A DNA stretch of 64,000 bases from contig CM076659.1 in the NCBI GenBank assembly GCA_038496675.1, forward strand, positions 23,945,248 through 24,009,247, given 5' to 3'. The notes beneath the pieces are model-generated. The model saw only the letters and a list, made by a program, of their open reading frames with translations. It made no database searches and was not told the DNA's origin. Shown here in pieces: positions 20,849 through 34,100 of the stretch (positions within the stretch are counted from its first letter, which is position 1; each line of letters begins with the position of its first letter). The DNA is from Rachycentron canadum. Lineage: Eukaryota > Chordata > Actinopteri > Carangiformes > Rachycentridae. The position numbers and the translations under genes were made by a program.

Positions 20849-23456
20849 ATTATGAACAGGTTTCTTTTTCTAAAGGTCAGTTTCTGTTGGATTCCACTCA
20901 TTGCAGCCTGGAACTATATTCCACCTTTATCCATCCATTATCTATACCACTTATCTATCATGGAGGGCTGAAGCCAATCCCAGCTGACATTGGGTGAGAT
21001 ACACCCTGGACAGCTTGCCAGTCTATAGAGTCATATAAAGTCTATCCAGTCAATTTAGTCAATTTAGTGTCACCAATTAACGTGCATGTCTTTGGACTGT
21101 GGGACAAAGCTGGAGTACCTGGAGGAAACTAATGCAGACAGGGAGAACATGCAGACTCCATACAGAAAGGCCCAAGGTGTGGGGTTTGACCCCAGAACCT
21201 TCTTGCTGTGAGGCGATGGCACAGTTGTGCTAACCACTGCCCCACCATGCCACCTTATTATTATTCCTCTTTTAGTTTTCTTTTATTGCTGTTGTTGATT
21301 CTGGTATTGTCTCTACATTATGCATGTATCTTTGGATTCATCTCTTTTTAAAGACGCTTTGTGTGGGATTTGATAATGCATCACACAGATATGCATGGGC
21401 CATGGATCAGACCCATCAGAAATTCCCACAGTTGTTTTTTTAAATAGATTGATTGCAGTATAAGTAGATGTTTATAAGTAGCTTCTTTGTTTGGACTGCA
21501 ATATGGAAAATATGAGACTTGGTTAGATGATCTTAAATCTTGCCTGTGGACCCAGCTGATCCCTCTCCAGTCGCTCCAGGAGGTGGTAACATTGCACTCT
21601 GGCAAGCAGCAGCTCAAAGCCCACCAGTATGGCTCTGTCTGGGTCAGCATCCTCACTGAGTCTGAACTCACTGAAATTCATTCAGTCACAACACAGAAAC
21701 ATAAAAGGTAATTTCTAAGGTGGACCAAAAGCCTTGAAACCAGTGTGTTGGTGTTTTTACCCATTTGCTTCATGATGCAGTCCCTTAGGCCAACCTCAAG
21801 CCCCCAAATCATCCCAGCTCACTGCTGACATTTTTAAAGTCGAAGCAGTTTTCAGTTAAGTAGTTTGCACACATTTCCAAATTTTCACAAACAAATTCAA
21901 AAGAAAAATATGAAATAGCTTGTAAATGAGACTTACAATCTCTTAGGTGTCATTTCCTTGAAATTCGTTGACTCATCTCAGTTACATTCTAATCTATTAC
22001 ACTGTAAACAGGTGGATATTTTTCTCCATGCATAGAGACACTATAGCAATTGTAGGAACAGTTGTCTATTGTATAATTGCCACTCTTGGTCTGCGTCTTC
22101 TCTCATACCTTTGTGGGGCATCAGTGTGGGGTAAGTAACCAATAGAAGCCAGGATTGACTGGATGGTGGAACTTCTGAAAACTGGCAAAAGACGGTATAC
22201 AAATGGACCTGTAAAAGTCTAAAAATGAGACAAAAATACAATTACTCTGCTGTGACATAGAGACGTTTATCAAGGACCATTTCACATCTTGGTCATTAAA
22301 GAATTGTGACACTGGCTGTTCTAATTCTAAGGAAGGTTTGACTGTGTGTTGTATATCTTATCCCAAAGACACAGAGATGGACCAACACTGCCATCATCAG
22401 ATTACACCACAACAGCAGGACCAAACATTTTCAACTTAAGGTCATTTTTATTGTATGGCAAGAGCTCTCTGGACTTCTGACTACTCACAATCTCAAGAGT
22501 GCTTTGAGGTGTTTGTGAGTTTGTGAGAGGGTTGTGTGAGGTACTTACACAACCCTCATCATTACTCATCATCATCATCATCGCCTGGCTTGGTGCACTC
22601 CCACTTCGGAGAAGGAGGCAACGACTATTGGCACAAAAGCACAACAAAGCACTGCTGAGCTATTGTCTTGTGCTCAAGTCAGTCTGTGCGTTCAGGTCTT
22701 TCCTCTACCACATCCTGCATACACACTGGAACTTGAACAACTCAAAGCCATCTGGAACCACAACTGAAATATAACAGCCATGTACAAAAGGAGATTCTGG
22801 CTAATCTTTCCAAACATTGTTTAACACTGTGTCTGCAGTGGTGAGTGCATCCATCCCTCCCAGAGAGAAAAGCTACGGAGACTGAATTGACCATGAGGTG
22901 GAAACATGCACCTGTAAAGCTGAGGAACACCTGACATGATCAGGGCCTTCTAAGGTTTAAGGCACTTCCGCATTGGCTTCACTTTTCAGTGTACGTCCAT
23001 TTTTATAGCGTCCATGTTCAAAACACAAGACCGAAACCGTAAAAACTTGAAATTTTGACCCAGAAACACGCGGTCACGTGACTACCTAGGTAGGTAGATA
23101 GTAAGTAAGAAAGACACCTTCAACGTCTTGAATTCCTTCTTCCAGGGTTGAAGGAACAGGTTGACGCAGAGAGTCTCCAGCAGCTCGGTAGCTTTGATAA
23201 CGGCACACAGGTGACTCCTGCCGTCTGTGCTCAGGGCTTCGGAGTCCTCGCCCACAGCCTGGTGGAACGGGAACACGGTGAAAGTCCCTCTGGACTCCGG
23301 TTCCCTCAGCAGATACTGAGCCGCTTTCTTCAGCAGCCGCGCATCGCAGCACACCCGAGCCTCCGTACTCCCCTGACGGTAACCGTTCACATAATCCTCG
23401 TAAAGGTCCTGACGGGAGACCTCCGCCTGCTCTACAGCTCCGATACCGTCCTTCAT
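18349..23456 (-). CDS. spata2l: SPATA2/SPATA2L-family PUB-domain protein (complete, 6 exons)
   Basis: SPATA2 family members bridge the deubiquitinase CYLD to the linear-ubiquitin ligase LUBAC; that role is inferred here from family. Coding exons: 23456-23118, 22218-22109, 21670-21544, 20724-20608, 19618-19333, 18845-18349; 1,476 bp, 491 aa, phases consistent. The N-terminal half is a PUB-like helical domain: ETLCVNLFLQPWKKEFKTLK, then GPFVYRLLPVF and FELLLARVQCYHLLERL align with SPATA2. Exon 4 is a Lys/Glu-rich charged linker. The C-terminal half is low in recognisable motifs and lacks the cysteine-rich zinc fingers of human SPATA2. Intron 3 uses a GC donor (21543-21542). I chose the Met at 23456 because upstream in-frame sequence has no family similarity. 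The symbol is tentative: spata2l is favoured by linkage to aprt in human, but another paralogue is possible. Confidence 0.8.
19305..19332 (-). repeat. CA-rich repeat abutting a splice donor
   Basis: On the minus strand the exon 5 donor of the SPATA2-like gene reads G|GTAACACACACACACGC and continues CA-rich. CA repeats are known binding sites for hnRNP L, which modulates adjacent splice sites. Confidence 0.75.
20217..20290 (+). repeat. Family 1 repeat fragment with (ATCC)n
   Basis: About five ATCC units (20221-20241), then a 'ggctggaggcaaccccagctg' block as in the family 1 repeats. Intron 4 of the SPATA2-like gene. Confidence 0.5.
20776..20846. repeat. Compound (TA)n(CA)n microsatellite
   Basis: About 24 TA units followed by about 10 CA units, immediately upstream (gene sense) of exon 4 of the SPATA2-like gene. 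Confidence 0.95.
20928..21262 (+). repeat. Interspersed repeat family 1, copy 2
   Basis: Starts 'atccatccattatctatacc', runs through 'ccaatcccagctgacattgg', 'cagggagaacatgcagactc' and 'gaccccagaaccttcttgct', and ends near 'ccccaccatgccacc'. The longest copy of the family in the window. Intron 3 of the SPATA2-like gene. Confidence 0.75.
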
Positions 23457-24058
23457 GACCGTCACACTGACACAGCCGAACTCTGTCAAACTATAATGAG
23501 GAAGTTTAACTGTCAAACAACCTGACGAGGAAGTGAAAGTGGGAGCAGGTCTGACAAACAGCTCGACAATCATCAGGTGTTCATTCAGGAAACATGCCAT
23601 TATTACACCAATCCGCCTACAGGAACATGATATAAGAAAATGATAAAACAAATATTTATTTTACAATATGCGAATAATTATAAACAAGGTACATCGCAAC
23701 AAAACTGTACAAATGTATTGTGAAGTTGTTACAGTCTGGCAGTGTAAATGTAAAATCTCACTTATTTCATACATTTTAGGAGGTTGTAGAAGTACTGGAA
23801 TTCTCAGAAATACTGACAGTAAGATTAGAAACCATACTAATGTCTGAACGTTTTCAAGTATCTGATGATGTACCGAGGTAATTAGCGACCGAAGCACTGA
23901 GAGTTCAAATTTAATTTTGAAAAGTCTCAACCGGATACATTCGCGTATGTTCGTTTCCGGGGTGAGAAGCGTCCTTTGCAGTCACGTTGCCGGAGCGTCC
24001 CTACAGTTTACCAGGAGTCGGTGATATTTGGCGGTGAAGTGGAGTTGATGGTGTAGAA
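23457..24058. promoter_or_regulatory. Divergent promoter of the SPATA2-like gene and nvl
   Basis: Lies between the SPATA2-like start codon and the inferred nvl first-exon donor (AA|GTAAGT at 24059). It has several CG dinucleotides, an ETS-type TTTCCGG at 23954-23960, and no clear TATA box. The nvl transcript probably begins around 23,950-24,000 with an untranslated exon ending at 24058. The exact start is not determinable from sequence. Confidence 0.5.
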
Positions 24059-25155
24059 GTAAGTGACTTAACGGCTAATGGCTTTTTAGTGAAGTGGCGT
24101 CGGTTCCCGCGCTCTGCCGCTTTATAACCAGCACCGAGCCGTGGTTATTTCTACACGACATGTTGGGGTGCAATGACGCAGACTCCTTATTTGTTGTTTC
24201 CTTGCTAATATTCCCCCTCCTGTTTGGCAAAAGCCACATTTCAGTGTTAAAACCCGCTCTTGACCATCAACAGCATCACATCACAGACACCATGTTACAG
24301 CAGCAACAGCGTTCTGCAGCAAAATATGAACTGTTAGTGAAATGTGCTACACTCGCGATTCCCAATTTTATCGGATAAAATGTTCCAAGTCCACAATTCC
24401 TCGACGGGTCCTCCCACTTCCAATTTTTCCCAAAATGGATGAGAAAGTAAATGATCCAGTTTGTTCATGCTAACAGCCATCATGGTCAACAGTGAGGCCC
24501 AGGTGAGGTGTCCCCACACCTGACACCAGACTGTACCCTGACTTACTAACTGTAGAAAAACAGCCCGTTCAAATACTCTATCGCTGCTCCAGTTTCCACC
24601 GAAACAACAAAACACTATGTTGTTTTTCAACCATTTTCTCATCTTTTTGAAAAAAGATAAGGGAGGGTTTAGCCCTTTCAGCACAGAGGGGACTGTGTGT
24701 CCCACTGAAAAATAAAACATGAAAAATACACCAACCAAAATTCAGGAAATATAATATAATATAATGTAATGTTCAAACCAAATTTCACAATTAAACCCTC
24801 TCTTGTATTTCTGAATAATAGTTATTCTGGTGAATTGTTGTCTATGTTTGTTTTAATCCCATACAAATGAGTACTACCAGATTAGAGATTGACTCATCTG
24901 TGAGGATTTGCTTTGGTCATGGATGGAATTGTTCCTATTTTAAGAGAAAACTTCTATAAACATGATAAAGCAAATGAGGCTGGATATGAGTTGAAAGCAG
25001 AGATGAGTGTCTTGTCTGGTGGGAACTCGCCGTACCATCGTAAAGATGTGCCACAGTTCACTGTCTGTGGGTTTCAGTGGGAAGTTGTATTGCTGACCTC
25101 GGGAACGCACTTGTTCTGATTCTCTTTCCTGCTGCAGGCTCAGAAAAGCAAAGAC

Positions 25156-28100
25156 ATGAAGAACAGAGGTGGTGGCTGGCAGGACAGCCGGCTCAGACAG
25201 AGAGTGGAGCAGGTACAGGTCACCTCATTCACTCAGGATTGTGTGTCAGTCATGCATGAAAATGTTTATCGCATAATTCAGTTAAAGCAGATGAAGAATT
25301 TTTCCTACACTACAGTCATGTGAAAAAATTAGGACACCCCATTAAATATTCAGTTCTTTATTAAGAAATGTTCACACATCGATGTCTGATCTTGTTTTTA
25401 TTTATCTCTGGTAAAGAAAGTGATTTAATTACAGGTAAACAACAAAAATCAACCTTGTTTTACTCATTAAACAAAAGATATCAACAAAAATGGGTATTGT
25501 AACTGAGGAAAAAGTTAGGACCCCCTAATAGCTGAATGAATTGCCATTATTGGGATAATTGTTGATCTTGTGACTTGTCTAACTAGTAGTTCAGTTTGAC
25601 TCTGTGCTACAATCCCTGTTAAACTTTATTTTTGTTAGATAATTCCTGTAAGTCAAAAAATAGGGCCTGGTTGAAAAAAAAAAAAGATGTAAGGAGAAAA
25701 CCCAGTCACGCAGTGTTGTTATTTTTATTTATTTTCCTTTATTTAAACAGGTGGACCTTATGATTTATATGATCGTAGCTAAGGTTGTTTGTTTTTCGAT
25801 AAAACGGATGTTCCCAAAAAAAAAAAAGGATATGGACGTAATTTTAGCATGTTTTAATTATTTTCATGATTATTGCAATAATATTGTGATATTATGTTTA
25901 TTTTGGCCAGGATAATCGTGACATGGAATTGTTTGTTTGTTTATTTTTGTTATGATGCTTTTTTTACTCTTGCATGAACTTGACAATGTTTCAATAGTGA
26001 AAGGTCTCAATTAGTGGAAGTTGATGTGATGCAAAATCACTAGCACGGTCCTTCAACAAGAAAACCATAATATGGACACAGTGTCAATGCAATCAGGCTT
26101 TTGGTCTCTTTCCTTTGATGGCAGGGCAGTTACCACTCTGCTCCTTGATTTAAAACATTTAGGACGGTGCCAGTCATTTTCAAAAACATGCAGTAATATT
26201 TTTTAGCTTTTTGTAATACTTGGCAGAATTCTCTAAACTTTAAAAATGAAATGACACACCCACCTTTAAAGTTCTGTGCTGTGCCTTACAGTTGGTCTGC
26301 ATTCATAACTTGCATATGAAACAATCTGTTAAACTGGGACTAATTTCCATGGCAGAGGTATTCATTTCTTCTGTGTTCTGTGTTGGATCAGTTAGCAGGG
26401 CAGATGTCTTACAAATGAATAGTGGGTCATGGTTCATTGCAGTCCAACATCCAAAATACAGCATTAAGAAGATAGAGGATGTATGCAGAGACCATTTGAC
26501 TGTAAATCACTACTTAACAAAGAGTCCCAAACAAGACAAAACTTAACTTGTCTGTTGTGTATGAGGCTGTGTAGCTGCAGACTGGTCAGAAGCACCACCA
26601 CCAAAAGTGCCTACAAACATAAAGCCATGGAAGAAGGTGGCCTGGTCTGTTGAATCATGTTTTCTTTTACATCATGTGGATGGCTGGGTGCGTGTGCATC
26701 ACTTACCTAGGGAAAACATGGCACCAGAATGCACTATGGGGAAAAGTGCAAGCTTATGGAGGCAGGGTGATGCTTTGGACAATGTTCTGCTGGGAAACCT
26801 TGGGTCTTGCCATTTTATGTGGATGTTAGTTTAACACATACCACCTACCTAAACACTGTTGCAAACCAAGTACACCCCTTCATGGAAACAGTCTTCCCTA
26901 ATGTGCTACTGTTTGTCTGAAACTGTTCTTCTTTATAACTTTTTTTTTTTTTTTTAACTCAATCATTCAGTACAACTTGCTGTAAAAATGATAACAACAC
27001 CAAGTATAAATCTGAATGGAGAAGCTCTGTCATTAGACCTTTCAGCAGGTCCAGCAGGTCCCAATGGAAGGCTTCAGAGTTCTGTGTTCTTCAGAGTATC
27101 TGCGTTTGATTATGATGTATCAGAGCCCCTAAAATGACAGAACTCATCTAATTTAAAAATGACCACAGCACTTGCATTGGCTGTAATTGGGTAATGTAAG
27201 TTTTAAAAGCACAGGATTTACTTGAATATGTATTATAAGTTGATCAGAGTAATCAGAGACTGAATCTTCAATATTTTTTCTAGACATTTAATCTGATATC
27301 ACTGTCAGTTTTCATGACCCTTTTTTCCATGGTGAATTGTGTTTCAGTACCTTGAGTCCAGCAGCAGTGAGTATGTGGACCTTTCAGCCATGGCCCTGGA
27401 ACTTCAAAAACTGTACAGGCAAGTTTCATCAGTCATAAGAAAAGAGCTGTTAAATCAACAGCAGAACTTCTACTGAAATGTGTAGAAGTATGGTATTTAG
27501 TTGCTCTACCATCAAGCACAAACTGCAGCCCCCCAAATAAGAATGAAGTCGCGTCTTAACCTGTCTTTTTGGAAGTTCGTTTAGTGTACGTTGATGTGTG
27601 TGTAATTTTGGTTCCATTCTTCAGAATGGAGTATGGCAGAAGAAACAAGACAGCTTTCAGGATTCAAGTGGAGAAAGGTAAGAGGCAACATTATTTGTAC
27701 CTTATTGGGCTGTAGCTGTGGCTCACATGTGTTGTCAGACTGATTGTTTTAAATTGTAAATTCCCATTGGAGGGAATAGAAATGCAGACAGGACAAAGTT
27801 GATGTTTTGTTAGTTTTTTGTTCTCGTGATCACAAGTGAAAGACCTTATGTCCAGATAAAAGAAATATGTATTTCTGGGAAAACAATATTACAGACTTGC
27901 TTTGCATACCAGTACAGTACATTCCAGTTTTCATGATCAAATGCTGATTTGTCCTTTGCATCTTCTAGTGTATGAAGCACTCATAAATGAGTCTGGACTG
28001 AATCATCTGGAGAGCAAACACTTGGCAAAGAGAGCCAAGCACAGCCACAATGACAATGGGTAAAGGACACACTCTGCATACCAGCAGGGAGACATCCTTA

Positions 28101-31100
28101 GCTCAGGCCCACTCACTCACTGTCACTCATTAAATGTAATGTAATGTAATGTGTATGTTCACAGTGATGGCAGCAGCAGCTCCGAGGAGTCCTCTGACAC
28201 TGATGACCACGTTCTGGAGAACACTGTAAGAAATTATATGAAGTTTAAATCAGGGCTGTACAATGACTATTAACACAGTAATATATGACACTTTGGCAAG
28301 GAATTGTGGGAAACATTGTGGTATTTAAAAGAAATACACATAAACTTAAAATTTAATGCCTTGACACTTATGCTCTTTTTAGTGTATTGTGAAGTCAAAA
28401 CACATGCTGTTGTTTAAAATGATCTGTGCAGAGAGCTGACAATTCTTCACTGCTACTTTCTGCTATTTACAGCCCACCAACCACATGAACAGCTCTCTCA
28501 CATCTCTGTACCGGAAGGGAAACCCCAACTCTGGCACCTGCTCCCCTCAGAGAGATCAGTCTGCTGCTATTAGTGCTGTTGGCACAGCCACTCCCCCTCT
28601 TAGTACAGGGACACAGGTATCTACCGGAGGCTGGTTCATTGATAGAGGAAGAAGGCATGAGAAGAGCAACATCCTCATTGACCTGTGTGAAGAGGACTCG
28701 GCTCACACAGCAGCAAATGTATGTAAAACTGGAGAGCAAGTCTGTGGACTGAGATACAGGGCAGGCAGCATTCTGAAATTTCTTACAAAGTGGGTGTCTT
28801 CAGCTCTCAAAAATATCGGTTTTAGTTTCTTCCTGTTTGATTCTCACACATAACAAATGGAGCGAGAGAGATATTGATACCAATATTTCTGTCATAAGAT
28901 AAAATTGCACAGTAAGACCAAGCTGCGCTGATATATTGGTTGGCCTGTGCTGCTCTTTCCTGGGTGTCTGATGCATTCTCAACAGGTCATTAATTCACCA
29001 TTTAGAGCTGAGAGAAGGTGACTTATCTACCACTGTGCTTCACACTGCAGCCACAAGCAGCATGTGTATGTTAATAGCACAATAAACAATGAGGAATGAA
29101 TACACTGAGGTGAATGTGAGCTTCTATTGACATTGACATTGTGCGTGTGTTTTTGTCTCCAGCAGATAGATGTGTCGATGCTGGAGTCAGAGAAATCTCA
29201 CAGAAAGTCTAAAAAACGGACAAAGGGGTCTACTGAAACAACACAGTCTCACGCACTGATCAAGAAAGGTACTTTAGTATCCAGTTTTCCAGTCCAAGTA
29301 AAAACATTGATTTTTAACTTGTTATTTAGACAACAGCAGAGTCCTGACCATAGACTGTATATAAATTAAGTGCATGGCTGTAAGGTGAAGCCAATGCTGA
29401 AGTGCCTTAACCCTGCATTCTAAAAGAAGTCAGATTATATTGAAGTCTATGTGAAAATACACTACTTGTCACTTGATTTATTAGCTCAGTAAATGTTTTC
29501 CTAATGAGTTTATGGTCACAGTCTCTAGTTTCAAGTCTTCAATACAACATGATGTTCATTTTTAAATGACGGGGGAAAATAAAAAAAAAACAAAACAAAT
29601 AAACCATAAAACAGGGTATGCACTACCCTGTGATTGACCTGCTGGAGAAAGTACAGAGCAGGTCAAATCCATCCCTCACTCCTCCTTAGCCCTCCGAATA
29701 TGGTTTTTCTGGTTTCAAAAAATCAAGATGGCAACAATCAACTGGAGGCTTCAAAACAGCAGTTCACAAACCAAGATGTGAACAGATTAATAACAGAAAC
29801 GGAAAAATAATTTCAATTATTGATGTTTGTTGTTTTGGTTATTATATTTTGTTCTTATTAAGGTTATTGCATTGATTATCTCCACTGTGTTGCATTACAT
29901 AGTCACTTTTTCTGATTTCTCAGCAAAATCGAAGTCACCAGAGCTGCAGCATCCCACTCTGAAGTTTGAAGATGTAGGAGGAAATGAAGACACATTAACG
30001 GTTTGTGTCATTTAACCTGTTGCTTTGTTTGTTGCTGTAGCCAATCTACTATGGTAAAATGGGGATGCTACTGTAATTTTCACCATCTATTACTTGACAT
30101 GCTGTAGGAAGTATGCAAGCTGCTGGTCCATATGCGTCATCCAGAGGTGTACCAGCATCTGGGAATGGTTCCTCCAAGGGGCTTCCTCCTCCATGGACCT
30201 CCTGGCTGTGGAAAGACCCTGTTGGCCCAGGCTGTGGCTGGTGTGAGTACTTGACAACGCCTGGAAAGTGGTGTTTTCCGTTTGTCGCAGGGCTGCATCA
30301 TATGGATGAAATTCCATTCTCTTCCTCAAAATCTCTTCAGCTACACCATGTGACTGTGTGGTCACAGTTCTTTGAACTCTTAACTCTACCAGCATTAGAA
30401 ATTCAGCATAATTATACGAAACAGATGTCAGATGTGCTGCGACTTTACCAAATTTACTGCTTTGAAATAGATAAAAAAGAATTTGATTTTGATTTGATTC
30501 CTTTTTCTTTTTTCACTCAATTCCCACTCAGTTTTTAAAATGTTTCCAATACAGATCACACAGTATATTTGGACTGTAAATTCAGTTTAAATTTAAAATT
30601 ATAATTGTCCAAATTCCTCTGATTCACTCTGAATGTATATGAACACTTAGCTGTAGAGGCGTAAAAGAATAGATTTATTATTATTTAATTTTTTCCTTTT
30701 GTGCAATTAATATTGCTCATAACGATGTATCATTCAGCTCTAGTATATATGTACATAATTTATACATAAAACACAAATAAGTAATAAAATAAAATAAGTG
30801 AATCAATAATTGCTGCTGGAACTTTATATTGTTTTGTTCTGCACTTTGGGACCATTAACCTTGGTACGTAAGGAAGAAGCTGAAAGCTGACGTGTCGCTG
30901 TTCAAAGGGTGTAAGTCACCATTGAAGATGGAGCCAGCAATCTGCTGTAACTGTCTGGTGTACAGGGATGCTTGGCTAAGCTGTGATTCAGCAATCGGCT
31001 ATTAGACCATTTAAAAAATTTTAGACCATTTGGTTTAAGGAATTCCTGCTCTTTAAAGACAGATTTCCAAACCATGACTCCAAAGAAAAAGATAAAATTG

Positions 31101-34100
31101 ATTCAACAAAAGCACAGTAAAATAAGATCAGCATGCTCTTGTCAATATGGAAACAGGACAGTTTTCATACCTGCTCTGACATATATTTGTGAAGAGTACC
31201 ATAAAAATGGGGAAAGCACGCTTTCTTGTGGGCAGTCAGTCAAGGAGCAAAGCCAGTCATACTCCATTTGCCCTCACTCTCTCTGTCCTGTCCTGAAATC
31301 AAGAATCCAGCCCTCTAGATTATTACTCAAATCAAATTATTCTAAAAGCCTCCTTATTCAAATTTGAGGAATAATCAACAAATAATGCTTCATGATTATT
31401 CAGACTTTTGTATTTCTGGTCAAAGTGACAGGTTATGTATATTTTGTGTGCTTATTAGATAAGGTGATGTGATTGCATGTTTTAGGAGCTGCAGCTGCCC
31501 ATGTTGAAGGTGTCTGCTCCAGAGCTGGTGTCTGGAGTGTCAGGGGAGTCTGAACAGAAGCTCAGAGAGCTGTTTGACTTGGCTGTGGTCGGTAGTGCTC
31601 TTTCTTTTGTGTTATTAGAGGTCTTAACAATAGACTGGACATGTGATGTTCCTCTCTTGATACAATATCAATGGTATCACTGAGATATGATTGGTTCTTT
31701 TCTCCCCTTGCAGAGCTCTGCTCCATGTATCCTTTTCATAGATGAGATAGATGCCATCACCCCTAAGAGGGAGGTGGCCTCTAAAGACATGGAGCGGAGG
31801 ATTGTGGCCCAGCTGCTGACCTGCATGGATGGTATGATGCACTGTTTTCAGAGTGACATGTAGTTCCCCTGAGGGAATGTCATGTCATGAGGTTTTAAGT
31901 TCATCGACCTGTCTCACTGTCTCTCAGGCCACATCTCCTACCTTAAAGTGAACTGATTGAGGAGCTAGAGTGTATGAAAATGATCAACAAAAGGTCCCCA
32001 TCAGGTTACAGGACTTCCAACATGTGAAATCTCCTTTCTTACATGTACTTCTGTTGCTTGCCTACCGCAGACTTGAACAGTGTGACAGTGACGGCTCAGG
32101 TCCTGGTCATCGGTGCCACTAACAGGCCGGACTCCCTAGATCCCGCCCTCCGCAGAGCTGGACGCTTTGACAGAGAGATATGCCTTGGTATCCCTGATGA
32201 AGCAGCTCGTCTCAGGTTAGCCATATATGATTATTGACAAATAGTAATCAATTATTGTGGTAATAATAATGTGCTTGTGATAATTACTTAATAGATTATT
32301 AGTCTCCAAAAAACATTTTTAGATAAAGTTTTCACCTTGCTGGTTATGTCATTACTGACATGGATAGCTGTGACAGCCTTTCTCTATGGTTTATTTACTT
32401 TTCAACTATTTACTTAGTTTGAACTGTGCAAAATATTTTTTTTGTTTTAATCTGGATGGCTATAGTTTACAAGCTTATGGACTCAAAAATCCAGAATCTC
32501 ATTCAAAATATTAAAATAATTAATTTGGTGTTAAATGACATTTATACAGTATTAATACCCGGTATCTCTCAGCCACTGCTGACTGGACGGTTGTCCAGAA
32601 GATGATAGTCGACACCCTCCATGAAGAGGGTAAGCCACAGAACCATAGCTGAAAGGCCTGACTGTTGGCAGAGTGCTGTATCCAGGCATATTTATATAAT
32701 TTGACTGGAAAGGAAGATTGTGGTAGGAAAAGTACACAAACATCAGGGACGATGGCGGCCTGGAGAAGATTGTCAAGCAAAGCTGATTCAAGAAGCTGGG
32801 AGAGCTTCAAAGAAGTGTACTGAAGCTGGAGTCAGAGCATCAAAAACCACCACGCACAGACGTCTTCAGGAAATGGGTAAAATTGTCACAGTCTTAGTAC
32901 CAAGCCACTCCTGAGCCAGAGACAATGTCAGAAGAATCTTACCTGGCCTAAGGAGAAAAATAACTGGACTGTTGCTCAGTGGACCAAAGTCCTCTTTTCA
33001 TATGAAAGGACATTTTCCATTTAATTTGGAAATCAAGGACTCGGAGTCTTGAGAAAGAGTGAAGAGGCACAGCATCCAAGCTGCTTGAAATCCAGTGTGA
33101 TGTTTCATCAGTCAGTGATGATTTGGGGCCATGTCATCTGCTGCTGTTGGTCAAGAGGAAGATGAGAAACATCCAAGCCAAAAATACAAATGAGCTGAGG
33201 GCTACTATCAAAATAAGGCCTGAGCAGAGCCATAGGCTGGTCACCTCCATGCCATGCTACATTGTTGCAATAATTGGTGCTAAAGGACACCCAACCAAGT
33301 ATTGAGTGCATAAATTAGCATCCTTTTCTGTATTGCAAAGCCTTTTTTGATTGATCTTAGTCAGTATTCTAATATTTTTAAATGGATTTTGGATTTTTCA
33401 TGAGCTGTAAGCCCTAATCATCCAAATTGAAACAAAAAAAGCCTTGAAATATTTCACTCTACGTATAATGAATCTAGAATATATGAAAGTTTCACTTACA
33501 ATTACATTAAATTACAAAACAATATGATGGCTCTATGACATTCTAATTTTGTAGCAGTCGTAGTAAGAAAAGCAAACTGACCCTACATCAGCTATTATCC
33601 TTGATTGACCAGCATTTATTATTATTATAATATTGATGAACTACTAGTTTTGTTTTGTTGCTTTTTGATAGGATTTTAAAGACTTTGTGTCGAAAGCTGA
33701 AGCTGCCGGATGACTTTGACTACCAGCATCTGGCCCGCCTCACCCCAGGCTACGTGGGCGCTGACCTCATGGCTCTGTGCCGCGAGGCCGCCATGAATGC
33801 TGTAAACAGGGTTCTTCTTGAAAAAAAGGGAACGCCACAGTTCCAAAGCCAAAGGTCTACTGAAGAGCTGTTAACAAGCAGCGTTCAGACTGTTGAGGCT
33901 GCTGTGATAGACGGAGATACCAGGGAGCAAAAGACAAAAGACATCAACCCATTACCTCAGGAGGAGTCCGGACACAGTCCCCTGCAGGTATCACACATTA
34001 TCACACAGCAGCAGATGAGCCCGGGTTCATCTGAAGAGTCAGACAGATGAAACCTGAACAGGAATCAATAAATCTATTAAATACACATATACACAAACAC

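Noticed and set aside
20776..20901. 131-codon minus-strand frame through the TA/CA repeat as coding
   Set aside because: Its first part is microsatellite translation. Only 20724-20608 fits as an exon, with a proper acceptor and phase.
23457..23651. N-terminal extension of the SPATA2-like frame to an upstream Met
   Set aside because: The frame is open to 23651, but the added residues do not resemble the family and lie in promoter-like sequence. The Met at 23456 begins shortly before the domain, as in relatives.
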